From the NCBI RefSeq assembly GCF_932526225.1, contig NC_064047.1:7625501-7689500 (forward strand): 64,000 nucleotides of DNA, written 5' to 3'. A program made the position numbers and the translations under genes. The first letter of the stretch is position 1. Each line of letters starts with the position of its first letter. Shown piece after piece: positions 1 through 13,800 of this stretch. The DNA comes from Nematostella vectensis. Lineage: Eukaryota > Cnidaria > Anthozoa > Actiniaria > Edwardsiidae. Below the pieces are notes generated by a model that saw nothing but the letters and a program-made list of their open reading frames with translations, was not told the DNA's origin and did not search any database.

Positions 1-279
1 AAGAACCCATTTTCCCCCTCATTTGAAATCCTGAACTGCTTCAGTCTGAGAGGGTCACTGGTTTTGCTGATGTAAAACCCAGCCCTCCATACTTTGGACT
101 GTAAAACCCCAAGCTTTCTAAGATTAGAATGTGATTAAGAAAACGGGATCCTTTGTTTTCTGTGTGGCAGCATTAACCTTTAAAAAAAATGTATGTAACA
201 AATAACTTCTAGGGTTGCTTTTGTCTGAGTACTATCATTAGTGAGTGTAAAGAGGCTTTAACTTAAAAAAAAAACATAC

Positions 280-3200
280 TTGCTGGGGGAGTTTCTTGAG
301 AAAATGTATGTTGTGTGGACAACTTGATTCTGTAGCTCTAGCTTGCCAGCTGACAATGAAGACAAGAATTAGTTTGTTTTATATTTTACTTTGTGTACCA
401 CCTATACCTTGTAACCCCAACCTACTGCCTACCCTCACCCATAATGCACACCTACGATTACCCAGACCCTTCCTAACCCTTCCCTACCTTGATACTACTA
501 CCCTGCCACTACCTTGCTCATACAGTATTTTTCTGCCTTCCAACTGCCCCCTACGTTTTCCCCCGTCTCACCCTTACCTAACTTACCACTACCATAGCCT
601 TATCCCTATTGTAATTTACTCTAACCACCTTCACCATGACACTCCCATTTCTTGCCCCTATTCTTCATCCTTCCCCTACTCTTTCCCCAGCCCCACCCAA
701 CAACATACCTGCCCTTGAGCCAGTTCTTAATTAGATTTCCAGTTAATCTTTTCAGAAGGCAAGTAAAAATATACTGGAATACACCTGAGCAACCATATAA
801 GAATCAACCAGTCCCGATTAAAGAATGTTGATCAACCACTCCTTTTTTATTGTTTATAATTGAAATACAACGGTTCATTTGCAAGGAAACTTCAAAATAA
901 CAAACTAGGAATTAAGTCTGATACGTTTAATGGATGTTTGATTAAAAATATCTTGGTTACTACTTTGAATTAGCCGATGGAAATAGATGCTTTGTGTGAC
1001 TCGGCATTGAGCAGGAGCATAAAATGGCGGCGTGATTGGCCTTCTTTACACATGAGTGCATCACCAACTCTATCCTCACCTGGCACTATGAAATGAGTTC
1101 CATCTGGTGTGAATGATGGACGGCGGAAAAACGTCAACATGGCCTCATCGTGGAACATTCTGGTAGGCTTAATAGCCTGCAGCAACGAAGAATCACTGAT
1201 TAGAACTGTGAGACACTCATAATGCCAGCTTCATAAGTAGCTTGTAAGAGTTGACTATAAAAAAGAACACTGTTGCCTCAAACTCGCAAAACGGTGGAAA
1301 CCATCCTAAGTCCTTAGCTAGGCGCTCAGTTTCAAATATGTGAACCCCCCTCCCTTCAGCCATATGACTAAAAAAATGAAATAGGTACCCACAGCACTAA
1401 AACAAGAATTTATATGGCAAAATGGTGGCCAAAAGAGACTTGAACTTAGCAGAAAAATATATAGTCTTCTACAGAGTTTTTGTAAGAAAGGTTTCAAATT
1501 AACAGAGTACAGTGGTAACTCTACAGACAAAACCTAGTAGCTTCGTAATTGGGGCACTACTGTTCAAGTGATCAGAATCAAATTGTACTCTCACTGACCT
1601 CTCCTTTCTCTGTGTTTTTTGACATCACATTTGCTGACAGCTTGTTGATATTATAGCAGCAACGGTAACTGAGGGAGTTGTACAAGCGGCAACTCCTGTC
1701 ACTTGAGTTTGTGACAACGTACTGTCCAAGTGGATCCCAGCAAACACCCTGAACATAGTGCTTGTGGTCTTTGAGTATTGTAAGCTTTGTGCCTGCAAAA
1801 CAATTCAGAGGGGAAAAGTTATTCCCAGGTTTCACAATAATTTTTGGTGAAAAGGGTAAAGAAAAATAACAGACATATTATAGGGTTCAAAATAAGATCC
1901 CCTGAAATAATGATGTGCACTCATGGTAACCATCAGAAATACTTGGTTCTTTCATCAAAAAAATGCTCGTCTCCCCAACCCCTTCCGTAAAGAGCCCCTA
2001 AATCAGAATACCCACATATCCAAACGATCCTGCCCTGTGTGAAAACATTGTATCATATTCACAATCACAATACAAAAGCTTGGGGCAATAGATGACTCAG
2101 CACAAAACGAGGCACAACTCTTGCACATTAAGCACTTCATGCATAGCACAACACAAAACTTGGCACTAGACACATAACAATAGAAACAAAACAGGACATG
2201 TATAGACTCAACCAAAAAAAATCACAAATTAGGTCAAAACACACAAAGCACAACACATAAATAATCATAACAAAAATATTGTAAAGCAGAGTATTTTTGT
2301 CTTAATAACCGTGTAGAGCACATGTCAGCTGGATCTTACTGCTTATTGTTAAAAGGCAGGGGGAATAAACTTTCCCCCCCATATATTTACTGCCTTCTCT
2401 ACCTTCTGAGGGACTGTTCAGTATTTCTGTCTTACCCTTAATCGCATCCCAGATGATGGCACTATTGTCCACTGAACCAGATAACAGCTGAGTGCCATCA
2501 GGTGACCAGGCCAAATCATAGACATCCTCAATATGGCCCCTAAAACAACAAATATGTGACCAAGTCTCCCAGAAACTAAGACTCATTCGGGGCAAACTCG
2601 AGATCAAGAGTGAGAAGGCAGCTTTTCGTAGAGCCCGCCTCCAGTGGTTTGGGCGAGTGGAGAGGGCACAGGTGTCATGTCCTGTGTCCACAATAAGGAG
2701 CTTTGAAGTCTGGGGATGGTGGAGAAAAGGATGTGCCAAAAGCACAGGCCTGATGGAAGGCTTGGTGTAAGATCGCAAGGCCTGGAAAAGTGCAGTGAAG
2801 AGCTTTGTGAAACTCCATGCAGCAACATACCCGCCAAAAAGTGGAAACCTGACGTAAGATAGGGGCCCTTGCCTCCCTATTTTCAGATATTTGGCTTAAA
2901 AATAACAGATCTACAGAACAAATCTACAAAAGAACAATGAATCCAGGTCCCCCTTTCTTGAAAACCTTGCTATGCTCCCCCATATTTGGAACCTCTGGAT
3001 CGCCCCTGTAATTGGATGGTGAGCGAGCGAGTGAGAGAGATGGCAGCTCTGATCTGTTTCTAGCTGTGTTCATACCTGAGCATTTTACTAACAGTCCAGG
3101 TCTCTAGGTTATCATTCTCGTCATCAAGGATGTGCTGATGCTCAGAGGAACAGGTCAGTTTCCAGATGAACACCACAGAGTCTAAAAACAAAGTCGCATT

Positions 3201-4245
3201 TCTAAATAAATCGGCTGCATCTTTCTCGAAAAATTAAATAAAATTGCGTTGATTCTCACCATCTCCCGCAGATGCAAGAAGCTCCTCTAAATAATAAAAA
3301 AAACAGGTAAGAACAAGGTTAAATAATAATAACACCAACAACAACAACAATAATAATAATTTTAATAATAATAATAACAACAACAACAACAACAACAACA
3401 ATAATAATAATATTCGCCCTAACCTTTGGGTGAGAAACGCACAACATTGACAGCTTTTGTGTGCCTTGTGAGGTTAGAAAGGAACTTAAGATTATTTGAA
3501 CCATTTTCGCTGCATGTGACAGACCAGATCTGAAAAAAAAAACAGTACGCATTATCTTTACACCAAGAAAAAATCCCCCACCCCCCCTTAAGATCAATCT
3601 ATCAAGAGGTACACCCCCTGATTTTAATTAAGAATATAAAGCAATCAAACAAAAAAATCCAGAAAAGAACAATGAATATAGTCCCTTATTAGAAATCCTG
3701 GATCAGTCCCTGGTCCAAATGCCTCTATTTCATTACAGAATGCAATTGTTCGTTTATGATTTTGATATTATTTCCCATACTTTTATTCCCTTGATTTTTG
3801 CATATAACAATCCCCATACTTTGAGGCTCTGCTTTGGCTACGATTATTCAAACTATACACTATTCGATGCATTCTAAATGGTCCCAAAGCAGATGGAAAA
3901 GTAATACTTAATAAGAGTTACAATAACGAAACGATTTGAATCATGCAATATTATATGAAATGTCCATCTATGGTCGTACAAGAACTCAGCTCAATATACG
4001 ACCGAGCAGATGGTAAAAAGAGCACTACACGCCGGTGATATTGGTAGTAACAAGCAAAGCAGTTCATCTATGGTAAAACTAGAAGCATAAAAGACAAGCT
4101 GTTATACTTAAGTAAAACTAAATACCTTGATATCTGTATCAGCCCCAGCAGAAGCGAGACGAGAAAATGCACCGATTTTACAGAAATCCACGCTAAGTAC
4201 GGGTTCTTTTCCATGCCATGCAATCTCCGGTGTGACCAACTTCAT
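280..4245 (-). CDS. CHAF1B: CHAF1B (CAF-1 subunit p60), 5' part: exons 1-8
   Basis: This WD40 protein is the middle subunit of chromatin assembly factor 1, a nuclear histone chaperone that deposits H3-H4 during DNA replication. Exons in coding order are 4126-4245, 3424-3529, 3260-3286 (a 27-nt microexon), 3076-3181, 2436-2539, 1599-1792, 1080-1176 and 280-349, all with GT-AG borders and matching phases. The start ATG is at 4245. Diagnostic segments are the N-terminus [31 protein letters not shown] with [47 protein letters not shown] and HTTYIFSRN. The last is in the easily missed exon at 280-349. Exon 8 ends in phase 2 with a GTATGT donor and about residue 234 of a family protein of roughly 560. 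No continuation is visible in 1-279. The matching phase-2 exon 9 is at 61858 on the same strand, which is the wrong side. Identity is very secure; the gene arrangement is abnormal in this window. Confidence 0.93.
842..1015. repeat. Dispersed repeat copy in CHAF1B intron 7
   Basis: The segment shares long stretches with 17445-17600, including AGGAAACTTCAAAATAACAA, AAGTCTGATAC and TTGATT. Its right end (GCCGATGGAAATAGATGC) recurs in degraded form near 23218 and 38692. It looks like a short non-autonomous interspersed element scattered through introns of this region. Family unknown. Confidence 0.55.
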
Positions 4246-4826
4246 CCTGTTTCCGAGGGTACAGCAAAATAAAGTGATAGCCGTGTGGGTATTCGAATAG
4301 ATGATCGATTTGGTTTGTTCCCCGCCAAAATGAGAACGAGTTTACCGCCAAAACTTTGACATGCGCAAAAGACAAAGTTTGAATTGAAACCGGTCTTTCT
4401 GTGGCATTAAGGCACAGGTATTCTGAATTATCCATTTCATAACTGTAGGGACAAGGGATATATCAGCAAAAACGGGTTCCTCCTGCGATTGATCTATTCG
4501 AAATAACTCCTGAATAGTCCTAAGGTAGTTTTGAGCGTGCGAGGAACGGATTTTTGCTTTTATATTCTGAAGAACACATGTCTTCTTGATATTGATAACG
4601 ATAAGTATTGATATCCTATCGATTTATTTTTTCCCAAAAAATAACACCGTTGCGTGGCAGGCGAGGCTACGTTCCCTGAATATCCCCCAAAATGCATCGC
4701 GCGCGAATCGGAAACTCCTACCAACAAATATACAATTAAAGAACTGTCCCGAAACTCTCTAAAATCGGCATGTTTTGTACTTCTTGAACTGAATTCTGTA
4801 CAAGGAAGACACCTCTAGCTGACTAC
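4246..4826. promoter_or_regulatory. Shared divergent promoter region, CHAF1B / CIN85-CD2AP-like gene
   Basis: The start codons of CHAF1B (minus, 4245) and the SH3 adaptor (plus, 4827) are 581 bp apart, so both promoters must lie here unless further non-coding exons exist. The interval holds GATA/ATCGAT-rich sequence around 4590-4625 (including CTATCGATTT, close to the TATCGATA element known from fly replication genes) and a small CpG-rich patch (ATCGCGCGCGAATCGG) near 4697. No TATA box is convincing. The promoter role is inferred from gene arrangement. Confidence 0.55.
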
Positions 4827-7800
4827 ATGGGTAAACAACTTAGAAATCTATCATCTGTAACTGGAAATCATTTGATGGCTTTGTAAAATTGTTAAAATAT
4901 TTGTGTGTAAATTTCAGCTTCATCGAGAAGGGCTCGTGTAACATTTGAGTACGAAGCCGCCGAGCCAGACGAATTATCTCTTCAAATTGACGATATCATC
5001 GAGGACATAGTAGACGAAGATGTAGGCTGGGCTAGGGGGGATCTGAATGGAAAAAAGGGGCTATTTCCAGTTAATTTTGTAGATTTTATCGAAAATAACG
5101 CTGAGTTGGCTAAATCAGCGGGGAAAGCGGTTGATACGAAAGGTGAGAATTCGAAAATAGTTTATTTTGCTGATATGCGATCGTACCTATCGTGGACTAG
5201 CACTTCTTATAAATTCAGCTTTATTTCGCGTAACGCGTAGTTGTTGTACTGTATACGTTATTGATGTGAGTGAATGTGTATGACGTACTATATATGATAA
5301 ACGATAGATCAAAATAAGCAATTTATTTTCGTATCCCCCAGTAAAGGCGTAGGGCATTTGTATTTTGTTATACAGCAAGTGAATGAACGATACTAACTGA
5401 TTAAGTATAATGTTTTTATTATTAAGTTGAAGAATAATAGGGCCTTAATTTAAGCTCGGATTTACTTCCTCATGACAAAATGCCTACAACTTCTCCGGAA
5501 AAGCTAGAACCGCAAACTTTTGATACTAAGTCAAAGTAGTTTCACTTTCTTTTAGCGCTTACTGTAACAGTTCTTTTTGATTTAGGTCTTTTTTATGCAG
5601 CAACTTAACACGATTTTTTGCATCAATCTCTAAGACGGAAATAACCAAGAGATAGTCGCTTAGAGAAGATGATCCAAAACTCACACCTCACAGAAAACAT
5701 ATACATGAAATGTTAATGGCTGTCTTAAGAATTCACACTTGTTGATTACTATGTGTCAGCTTTGGAAGATATTATTAATGCTTTAGTTGAAGCTGTTGCA
5801 GTAATTACCATTGTTGCTAATGCAATTGTAATTGTTGCAATTATATCCAGGGTTCTCTTCGCCTAAAATGCTTTCCAAAATAATGGGTATTCCTCGGTGT
5901 TACGGAGAGCTTTGTTTTTGGTGCTCAAGGCCTTTGTACTCTATTTCATTGTCTCGTTCTAAGGTCTTTGTTTTTGGCTTCTGTTCCGTTGTGTTTTTGG
6001 TGCTCCGTAACACCAAAAAAACTACCAAAATAATGTCAATTTCATATGTCATCTACTGTTTTATTTTTCTCATCTTTGTTTGATCTCTAGCATAGGTTTT
6101 GCTACTTAATATAATACATCTGATACTACTATTAGATATATTCAAAGGTTATCATACAAAATACACAGACATTTTCTGGAATCTTGGAGAAGTTTTTCTC
6201 AGAGGATGTATGTGTGTGTGTGAGTGTGTGTGGGGGGGGGATTTTAAAATAATGGTACAATCAAACTGAAATTTTCATTCAGTCCTACAAAAGAAAACTT
6301 CTTTCTTTTTCGTCTACAGACTCTATTGCTGGAAGGAAGGCTTGTGTTTTATTTGACTACGAGGCTGAGAATGCAGATGAACTCTCGCTAGTTACTGGAA
6401 TTGAAATAAACGTCATACGTGAAGTTGAGGACGGATGGTGGGAAGGAACAGTTGATGGCCGCAAAGGTGTCTTTCCATCAAACTTTGTAAAGTTGAAGCC
6501 AATTGATGAAACACCTACAAAGACAAAACGCCAACCAGAGAAACAGCCACCAGCTGAGGAGCCAGGTACAATTCATTGATATTTGTATTTAAGTGAGAGG
6601 CTTCAAAAACATAAGCAATAATACCAGTATTTTGCATTGCATCTGAACTTGCTTCAGGGCAATAGCTTAGCCAGGATTTGCTGAAGGAGGTACATTGTAG
6701 CCATGGATGTTATTATAATAAAAATCCTTCTATAAAAGAAACAATGCTATTTGGAGGTGATAATGTATCATTTTAACGGTGGGCTGAATTACAAACAGTT
6801 TGTAACTATAATAGCTAATGACCAAAAAAGGGGGGCAAGATGTTTGGCTGCTATAATTTACGATTAGGTATTAAAGAGACAATGAGTAAATTAATACTTC
6901 TCTTCAAATACCAGGACTTTATAACAGTAGAATTTTACAGTAGTGACTCAAGAATACCCTATTATTTATTACTAAATATATTGAATAAAAAATAATAGTA
7001 GCTCTTTTTCACATCACTCCATTTTAATGACCTATTCATGTTACTTTGTCAGACCAAGAAATGTATGAAAACCTTCTATCAACACAAGAACTTAAAGAAG
7101 AAAAAGAGAAAGAGTCAGTACCGGATGCAGCTGGACCCGAGCCTGATGAGGAAGATGCTGTAAACAAGCGAGCGTCTTTCATAGAATCCAAGAAGATGGG
7201 AGGTGGTATGGGATTTGGTAATCTTATTAACGCAGGTGTCCTATCAGGGATTAACTTGAAGAAAGTCGGGGGTAAGAAGGAGGAGCCGAAAGAAAAGAAG
7301 ACCCCACCACCTGTTGTAGGACCAGAGACTTTAACACCAAAAAAACAACAGCCAACAGCCAGCCACAGTTTAGGGGTGAGTTAAACTTGCTTAACGGTGA
7401 TTAAGGTTTGTGACAATGATGCTTTTTTTAGAACTGGAATCTTTTAGCATTTCACACTTTCACTAAATCTTGTTTGCATATCATGATCATGTTTACAGTC
7501 ACATAAACAAAAATGCTAAGCTTTTCAAACCTGCACTTGTTTTTATTTACTTTTATTTGCTTTGGTTTTTTTTGAGTTTTAGTTTATGTCTGATACATAT
7601 TTGTGTTGTCCTAATTACAGCCGAAACCCATACCTATACATACAGACTTTACCCATGTCTTGGTGGTTGGTGGGGGGGAGGGTTGGTGTGGCTCTTCCCT
7701 TAGCCATACATCTGGTCCATAATTATCAATACTGCTTATCTTAGACTTGCGCTAAGAGATCATGTTACTGTTTGGGTGCCAAACTAGCAGGCGCTCAGGC

Positions 7801-10800
7801 TTTTAGCGGCAAAATAACAAAAAGCAACTTATTCAGTGCATTAATTTTTGGTCATTCTCTGGTGTGACGGCACAGTCATTTGTTTTGTTTGATTATTTTG
7901 TTTTGAGTTTGTCACCCAGCAAGGTCACATGATCTCTTAGCACCCTACTCCCCTATTGTATAAATAGCTTTATAATAGGTCCCATTGCAAAGTAACTTAT
8001 TTTAAGAGCGCTGTTTATGTCAACCCTCTATATCTATCGATTTTTTTCAATTGCAGAGTTCTATGAAAAGAAAAGCTCCCCCAGTCCCTCCATCACCACA
8101 GCCACAGGAAGCCCAAGCTCCAGGTAGAAATAACACCAACCAGAGATTCCAGTCCTCATGAATTTTGCAGAGCTTTTGTGATATTGTTGATCGGATTTTA
8201 TAAAAAAAAATATTCAACATTTTTAGATGTTTTTTTTTTCGAAATTTCTTCATTGTCTCCCAAGAGTTGAATGGACACAATAACAAAGGTGTGATTGACA
8301 AGACCTCTTTAAATGGAAAAGTCTGCCCTAATGAAGGGATATTGATTACCACTGCGAGCTACAATGAGCTATCATAAGAGTAAATAGTCCCCTAAATGGC
8401 TAAACAAACCCCTCAACTCCCCATTTCCCACTCATAATCCTGGCTATGGGCCTGAATCACTGCCACCAACTGTCAGATGGGTCTTATGTTGCAGCCAAAA
8501 GAGTTCTGAGGGCCAAGGTGACCTATGACTATGAGCAACAGAATGAGGACGAACTTGAACTCAAGGTTGGCGACATCATCACCATCGTCAAAAAAGAGGT
8601 GTTCGACACACCTGGGTGGATGGAGGGAGAATTGGATGGCAAGACTGGTCTCTTTCCTGATAACTTTGTTGAGATCTTACCAGAGGAGACAGATAAACCT
8701 GAAAAGCCAGAGAAAATGGAAGAGAAATCAGAGAAGGCTGTTCCTCCAGCACCCAAGCAAGGTAAGGAAGTATCCAGAAATTGTTCCATAATGGGCCTTA
8801 ATTCCCAGTAATTTCAAGAACAATCATGGATATGACTAGCAATATGTATGACTTCCTTTTTGGATGTCCAAGGGGTTGTGAAGCCCTTTCTAGAATTACG
8901 CACCTCCATCTCTCCCCCCCCCCCCTCCCCCTCTGGATATCTGAGATATCAGGGGATCAAGGCCCCCCTCCTCTCCCTGCAACTGCATAGCTTCACCCAT
9001 TTCATATCTGAACAGCTTTGTTTAATGAAAATTGAATTGAGCAAACAGCTACACATGCTCTTTGGATCCTATGGGATACCTTGGTCTGTTGTGTATATGA
9101 GGATTAAAATGGAAAACTAAAACAGTTGCAAAATATTCCAACGTTTCAGACTTTTTTCAGTCCTTCTTCAGGGCAACTTAAAATCATTACTGAACAAATT
9201 GCATAAATATTGTACGTCAGAGTGCTAGGGCGTGTGGAGAAAACAGAGAATGTAAAAGGAATACATGTGCATGTTTATATGCAACACTTATGCTATGAGG
9301 CTATATTTTTGTGAAAACTATGTGTGGACGAATTGACTCTATTTTTGTGGACGGGTTGACTCTACTTGTGGACGAGTTGGATACCGCTAGCTTTATACAA
9401 TTTGTTGTTATGATTTATATTGGCCCTGAAAAAGATTTGAATAAAAGTCCAAAACGTTGGCATATTTTGTGACTCTATTCTGGCTTTCCATTTTAATCCT
9501 CATATCTGAACAGCTCTGACACACACCCCAAAGGAGTTATGGTATGCACCCCTCCTCCCTCTCCCCCTGGATATCCCGTTTCTACATCCTTCCCTCTGAG
9601 GTGCACTGCCTTCTACTTTATCCCCAATGAAAGCACAACCTTGTTTTTGAGGCCCTTGCCTTGCTTAATGCTAGAACAAACATCTTATTACAGTATTCCC
9701 CATAACACAACACCTGTCTACTGTTGCTTTCCCCCGCTTTCGATAGACCAATACAGCATTCACACTACAATTAAACCAGGTTAAAGGTGGTTTTATTAAA
9801 CTGGTTTAAATTCAGTCTCCCGAGAGTGGACAGAACCAAGAACAAATCTGAATAGACTGTGCTGTACATGTTCCCAAGTGATCATTTGGCTAGTAAGAAT
9901 TTAATACAATGAGAAACTTGGCAAGTTATCAGGCAAAGAAAAACCTTGTAAAACTAATCAATTTAGGCAATTCGTGTTGTGTGACATTGCGTGACGTGGC
10001 TCACCCATCAGAAAACTGTTCAATGCAAATATTTCTTGTTCTGGGACTCACTGAACCAGAAAAGATTAATAGTGGATCAGAATTAGAAACTTTGATCAAG
10101 GAAATCGCGGCCACCTTTCATTTGGGAACTGGAGACGTGTGCCGCATTATTGAATGTCCAATTTCTGATCTGTTCGCTAATTTTATTCATATTGAATGGA
10201 TTTCGGGATTACTGTGTTCGCAGTTGAACAACGAGCCCCTCCTCCTCAGCCAAGCGAGGAGAAACAAGACATTCCACTACCGTCAAAACCGACTGCGGGG
10301 GCACGAGACATGAAGAAAGTTCTACCTAAAGAACTCAAGAAACCCGCGCCTCCACCGGAGAACTCAAAACCTACTATAGACGCGCCTAAACCGAGCATAC
10401 CGCCGAAAAAGCCCGTTCCACCAAAACCATCAACCAAGCCACAAATTCACAAAAAGGCAGTTCCTATACCGCCGGTTGATCATAGAAAGGAATCCCCAAA
10501 AATATCCATGACAGAAGAAAAAGCAAGCGAGTCTACGCCAGGTACGAATAGGAAAAATTCCGATTTCTATAATTCAATTCATTTAGTTTATGTTTGTATT
10601 TTGCCCGGCCTATTGCGTTACTTATTGAAATTTGATCACGTCTTCAAACCCTGGGACTCCAGAAACTTGCTTGGACACTAAACAAGCCCTTTTAGTCCTA
10701 AAATAACAATTGTTATTTTATAATTTTGTGTAAAACTAGTGTCTCACGAATATTGTTTTTGTTTACTTTGCGTGACAAATTCGACGACGTAGAGTGATTT

Positions 10801-13800
10801 TACATAATTGTACTAGGTTATAACCACATGTGTTAACTTATTTCTGCTTTATTTCTACTGCAATATTTAGCGGTTGTTCTTCCTAAGTGTTTTTTTTTTA
10901 TATCGTGTATTTTAACACACAGTAAATTTATTATCTCGCGAAATACTCGTTTTTTTTTGTCATACTAAATCGTGTGCCGTGCACATTCGTGACAGAAGTA
11001 AATCTTTAATGCTCTTCCAGCGAAAACTCTTATTTTTAGAGATTAATTTCGAGAAAACTGTTAACGTCTAGTTGAAGGGCAAATTTCTATTTTGAATCAT
11101 TTCCTATTATGCAAATATTCACACCTGCAAATCTCGAATTATAATCTCAGCTATCAAACACGATGATTGATTTTCTTGAGATATTATATATTCTAAACTT
11201 GTACGATATCAGTAGTGGATGATGCAATTTCATTAGATTCATTAATATTACTTGACTAGAATGTTTTAATAACGCTTAAATAATGAGACGTCATGTTTAT
11301 ATGCTCTTAAAGCATTGCTTTCCGGTTCATGCCTAGACTCGTAACCATGGTTATGTTTGATTGACAGATTAGCTATTACATTGGCCGATGGCTATTGTAT
11401 TCTACTTTATTAGAACGACGTCTAGTTTCTCGACTTAGCTTGCGATACAAATAACTCATTTTCAGAAATTCTTAATTATTCATGTGGAATTTGTAAAAAA
11501 AAAATATGATATTATTGTTAAAGGGACCAGTCTTTATCTGCGCATCGTGTTTGCGCATGGGCTTCGCTAAGGAGGGAAACTCGGGTAATTTATCTTATCC
11601 TGTGGATTACAAAGATAACCATCCTCGGGGGCCCAGGGCGTCGCGGAGATCGGGCACACAGGGAGCGCGCAAGAAAGACTCCTCTTTCTTTCTCGGTTTT
11701 CACTGGTGACAATACCACTTTAACTGTAGTTTTGGTTCTGTTTCAAATATTGAAATATCTTATCGTTTGAAAATGTTATTATAGATTAATATTATGCTTT
11801 AACAATAGAATGGAGCCGTTTTGTTTGTAGGATGGGTCGAATTTTACAGGGGGGGCAGAAACAAAAGACGTAGCCCTTCTAAATTGTATAGACTTGATTA
11901 ACCCTTGTTTCACGCTGGCCGGATGTGACGTCAATTTGTTTTGTACATATTAGGAGTGCCTGACCTTGACCTTGTTGAACCTCACGAGACATTGACCCAC
12001 CTCACAGCCAACAGAGTAAAAAACCAGCAAAAGAGACCGCCGTCACGGGTAAGCCTTGCGTGACATGTCACGGCAGTGAGTGGCAGAATATTGCATTGCT
12101 TGAAATTACGCAGTGGTCATGGAAATTTGCATAAAAGAAAATGTAGAATAAAGGCAGAGGTGACTTATTTTCTATTTTTACGAAACTTCACGAGGTGGGT
12201 GGGATAATATTATCGTCTTCTTCCCATGGGAGGAGGGGGACATCACATCAATCAATGGCTGTCGTTTTTCTAAATGGTCTAAAAGATCCTGGGGCGAGCG
12301 CGCGGGAGACCTGTCATATTCTTAAACGTTAGGGACTAGGCTCCATTTCCAAGATGGCTGCCAGCAAAATCGTAGTAAACACGAATTCTTGCAAGTTTAC
12401 ATGAAAATTCCCGATTTACAAAATGATTGAAGTATACTCCCAAATATTGTATGTAAGACCTAAAAAGGAAATGACCGAGCAAGCTAAAAAAACGACATTT
12501 TTTAAAACAAGATTGACTTATATGAATCTTTTCTCGGAATCCCGGAAATTTTATTGTCTGCGCGGCGGCGGAATTGTTGGGTTTTCCCAAGGTTATTACC
12601 CAAGGAAAAGTGTGCATTTTGATTCGGAGAGTTCCAGTTTGCTGTATGGCCGCGCGAAGCTGGCACGACCTTAAAATGTCCGAGGGGAGGGGAGGGAATG
12701 CGCAAGGGACACCCAACTGCCTAGGGCGCCCCTGAACTCTAGAACCAGCCCCCGCGCGGCCAAAAAACTAGCAAGCAAAACACCAAACTAAACAAAAGTG
12801 GCGCCAAACTAAACAAAATCTTCCCGAAACTCAATAAAACCACCAGCTAATAAGTCTACGCTAGATCTCGCGAGACTAAGGCCACATGAGTCGCTAAATT
12901 TCACGTCATTGCATATAGCAATTCTCAAATGGCATTTCTACTATCGGAATATAGTAGAAAGTTTCATCATATCTCATCAATAAACGATGTGATTAGTTTA
13001 CAGATAATCTCTATGATTTTTTATAGGTTTTGAAATTCCTAGAAGCAGTGGCCCATCTTAGAACTACTATTTGCCTTTTGTACTGAATATGTTATCTGAT
13101 TGACGTAATGTGAAACGTAACAGATTTTATTTTTCTTTACACTAAAAAAATAACTACCTAGACTACTAATAGCGTTCTGAATAAGACAAAGTTTATTTGC
13201 TTATTTAGGATCTGAGGAACCTCGTTGGAGACATGGTGATGGGAGAAGACCTTTTGGACACTGTAAGTTGGCTTACTTTTACACCAGTGAAGGGAACGGA
13301 GGAGAGGGAAGCTCATGGGCGAATTCAGGAGCTCCAAAAAAAGGGGAGCCGAAGGAAGGGTTGGGGGACCCGGATTCATTGTTCTTCCGTGGGTTTTCTC
13401 ATATTTCTTTTTAGTTTCTTATTTAGTTTCCTTATATTTCTAAGGGGGGACCGGTACCCGCTCGGCCGACCCCTAAATCCGCCCTTGAAGCTGTTCAGCG
13501 CGAAAAAGACGCAAGCGAAAAGGGAAAAAACCCGATTTTTTTTTCTTATTATTCGCTTGCGTCTTGTGCTCTCTCACACGTGCGTGAGCTCTACATCGCC
13601 ACTTGCTTCTCAGTATCCGCTTTCTTCGCTAGTGAAAAGCAGCCTTTATCGTAAGTTCGCTCACTGACGGTTGAGTTGTGACGTGGTTGAGTTGGTTGTG
13701 ACGCGTAAACAACCATTTCTATGTATTTCGACTTTGCCACTCAAAACGTCACATGACCTCTTAGTGCCAGTCGCCTATTGGCCTGATTTTCGCTAAATTG

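Noticed and set aside
296-718. 140-codon plus-strand open frame
   Set aside because: Low-complexity Pro/Leu/Tyr composition, antisense to CHAF1B exon 8, and no family resemblance.
9135-9180. Minus-strand CTGAAGA ... GAAACGTT as a second hammerhead
   Set aside because: Stem II is offset by two unpaired bases and no proper stem III forms. Kept only as a hint of retroelement ends.
10196-10223. Upstream Met (MDFGITVFAVEQ...) as an alternative start in the SH3 adaptor
   Set aside because: A TTCGCAG acceptor at 10223 and matching phase show that the frame upstream of VEQRAPPP is intron.
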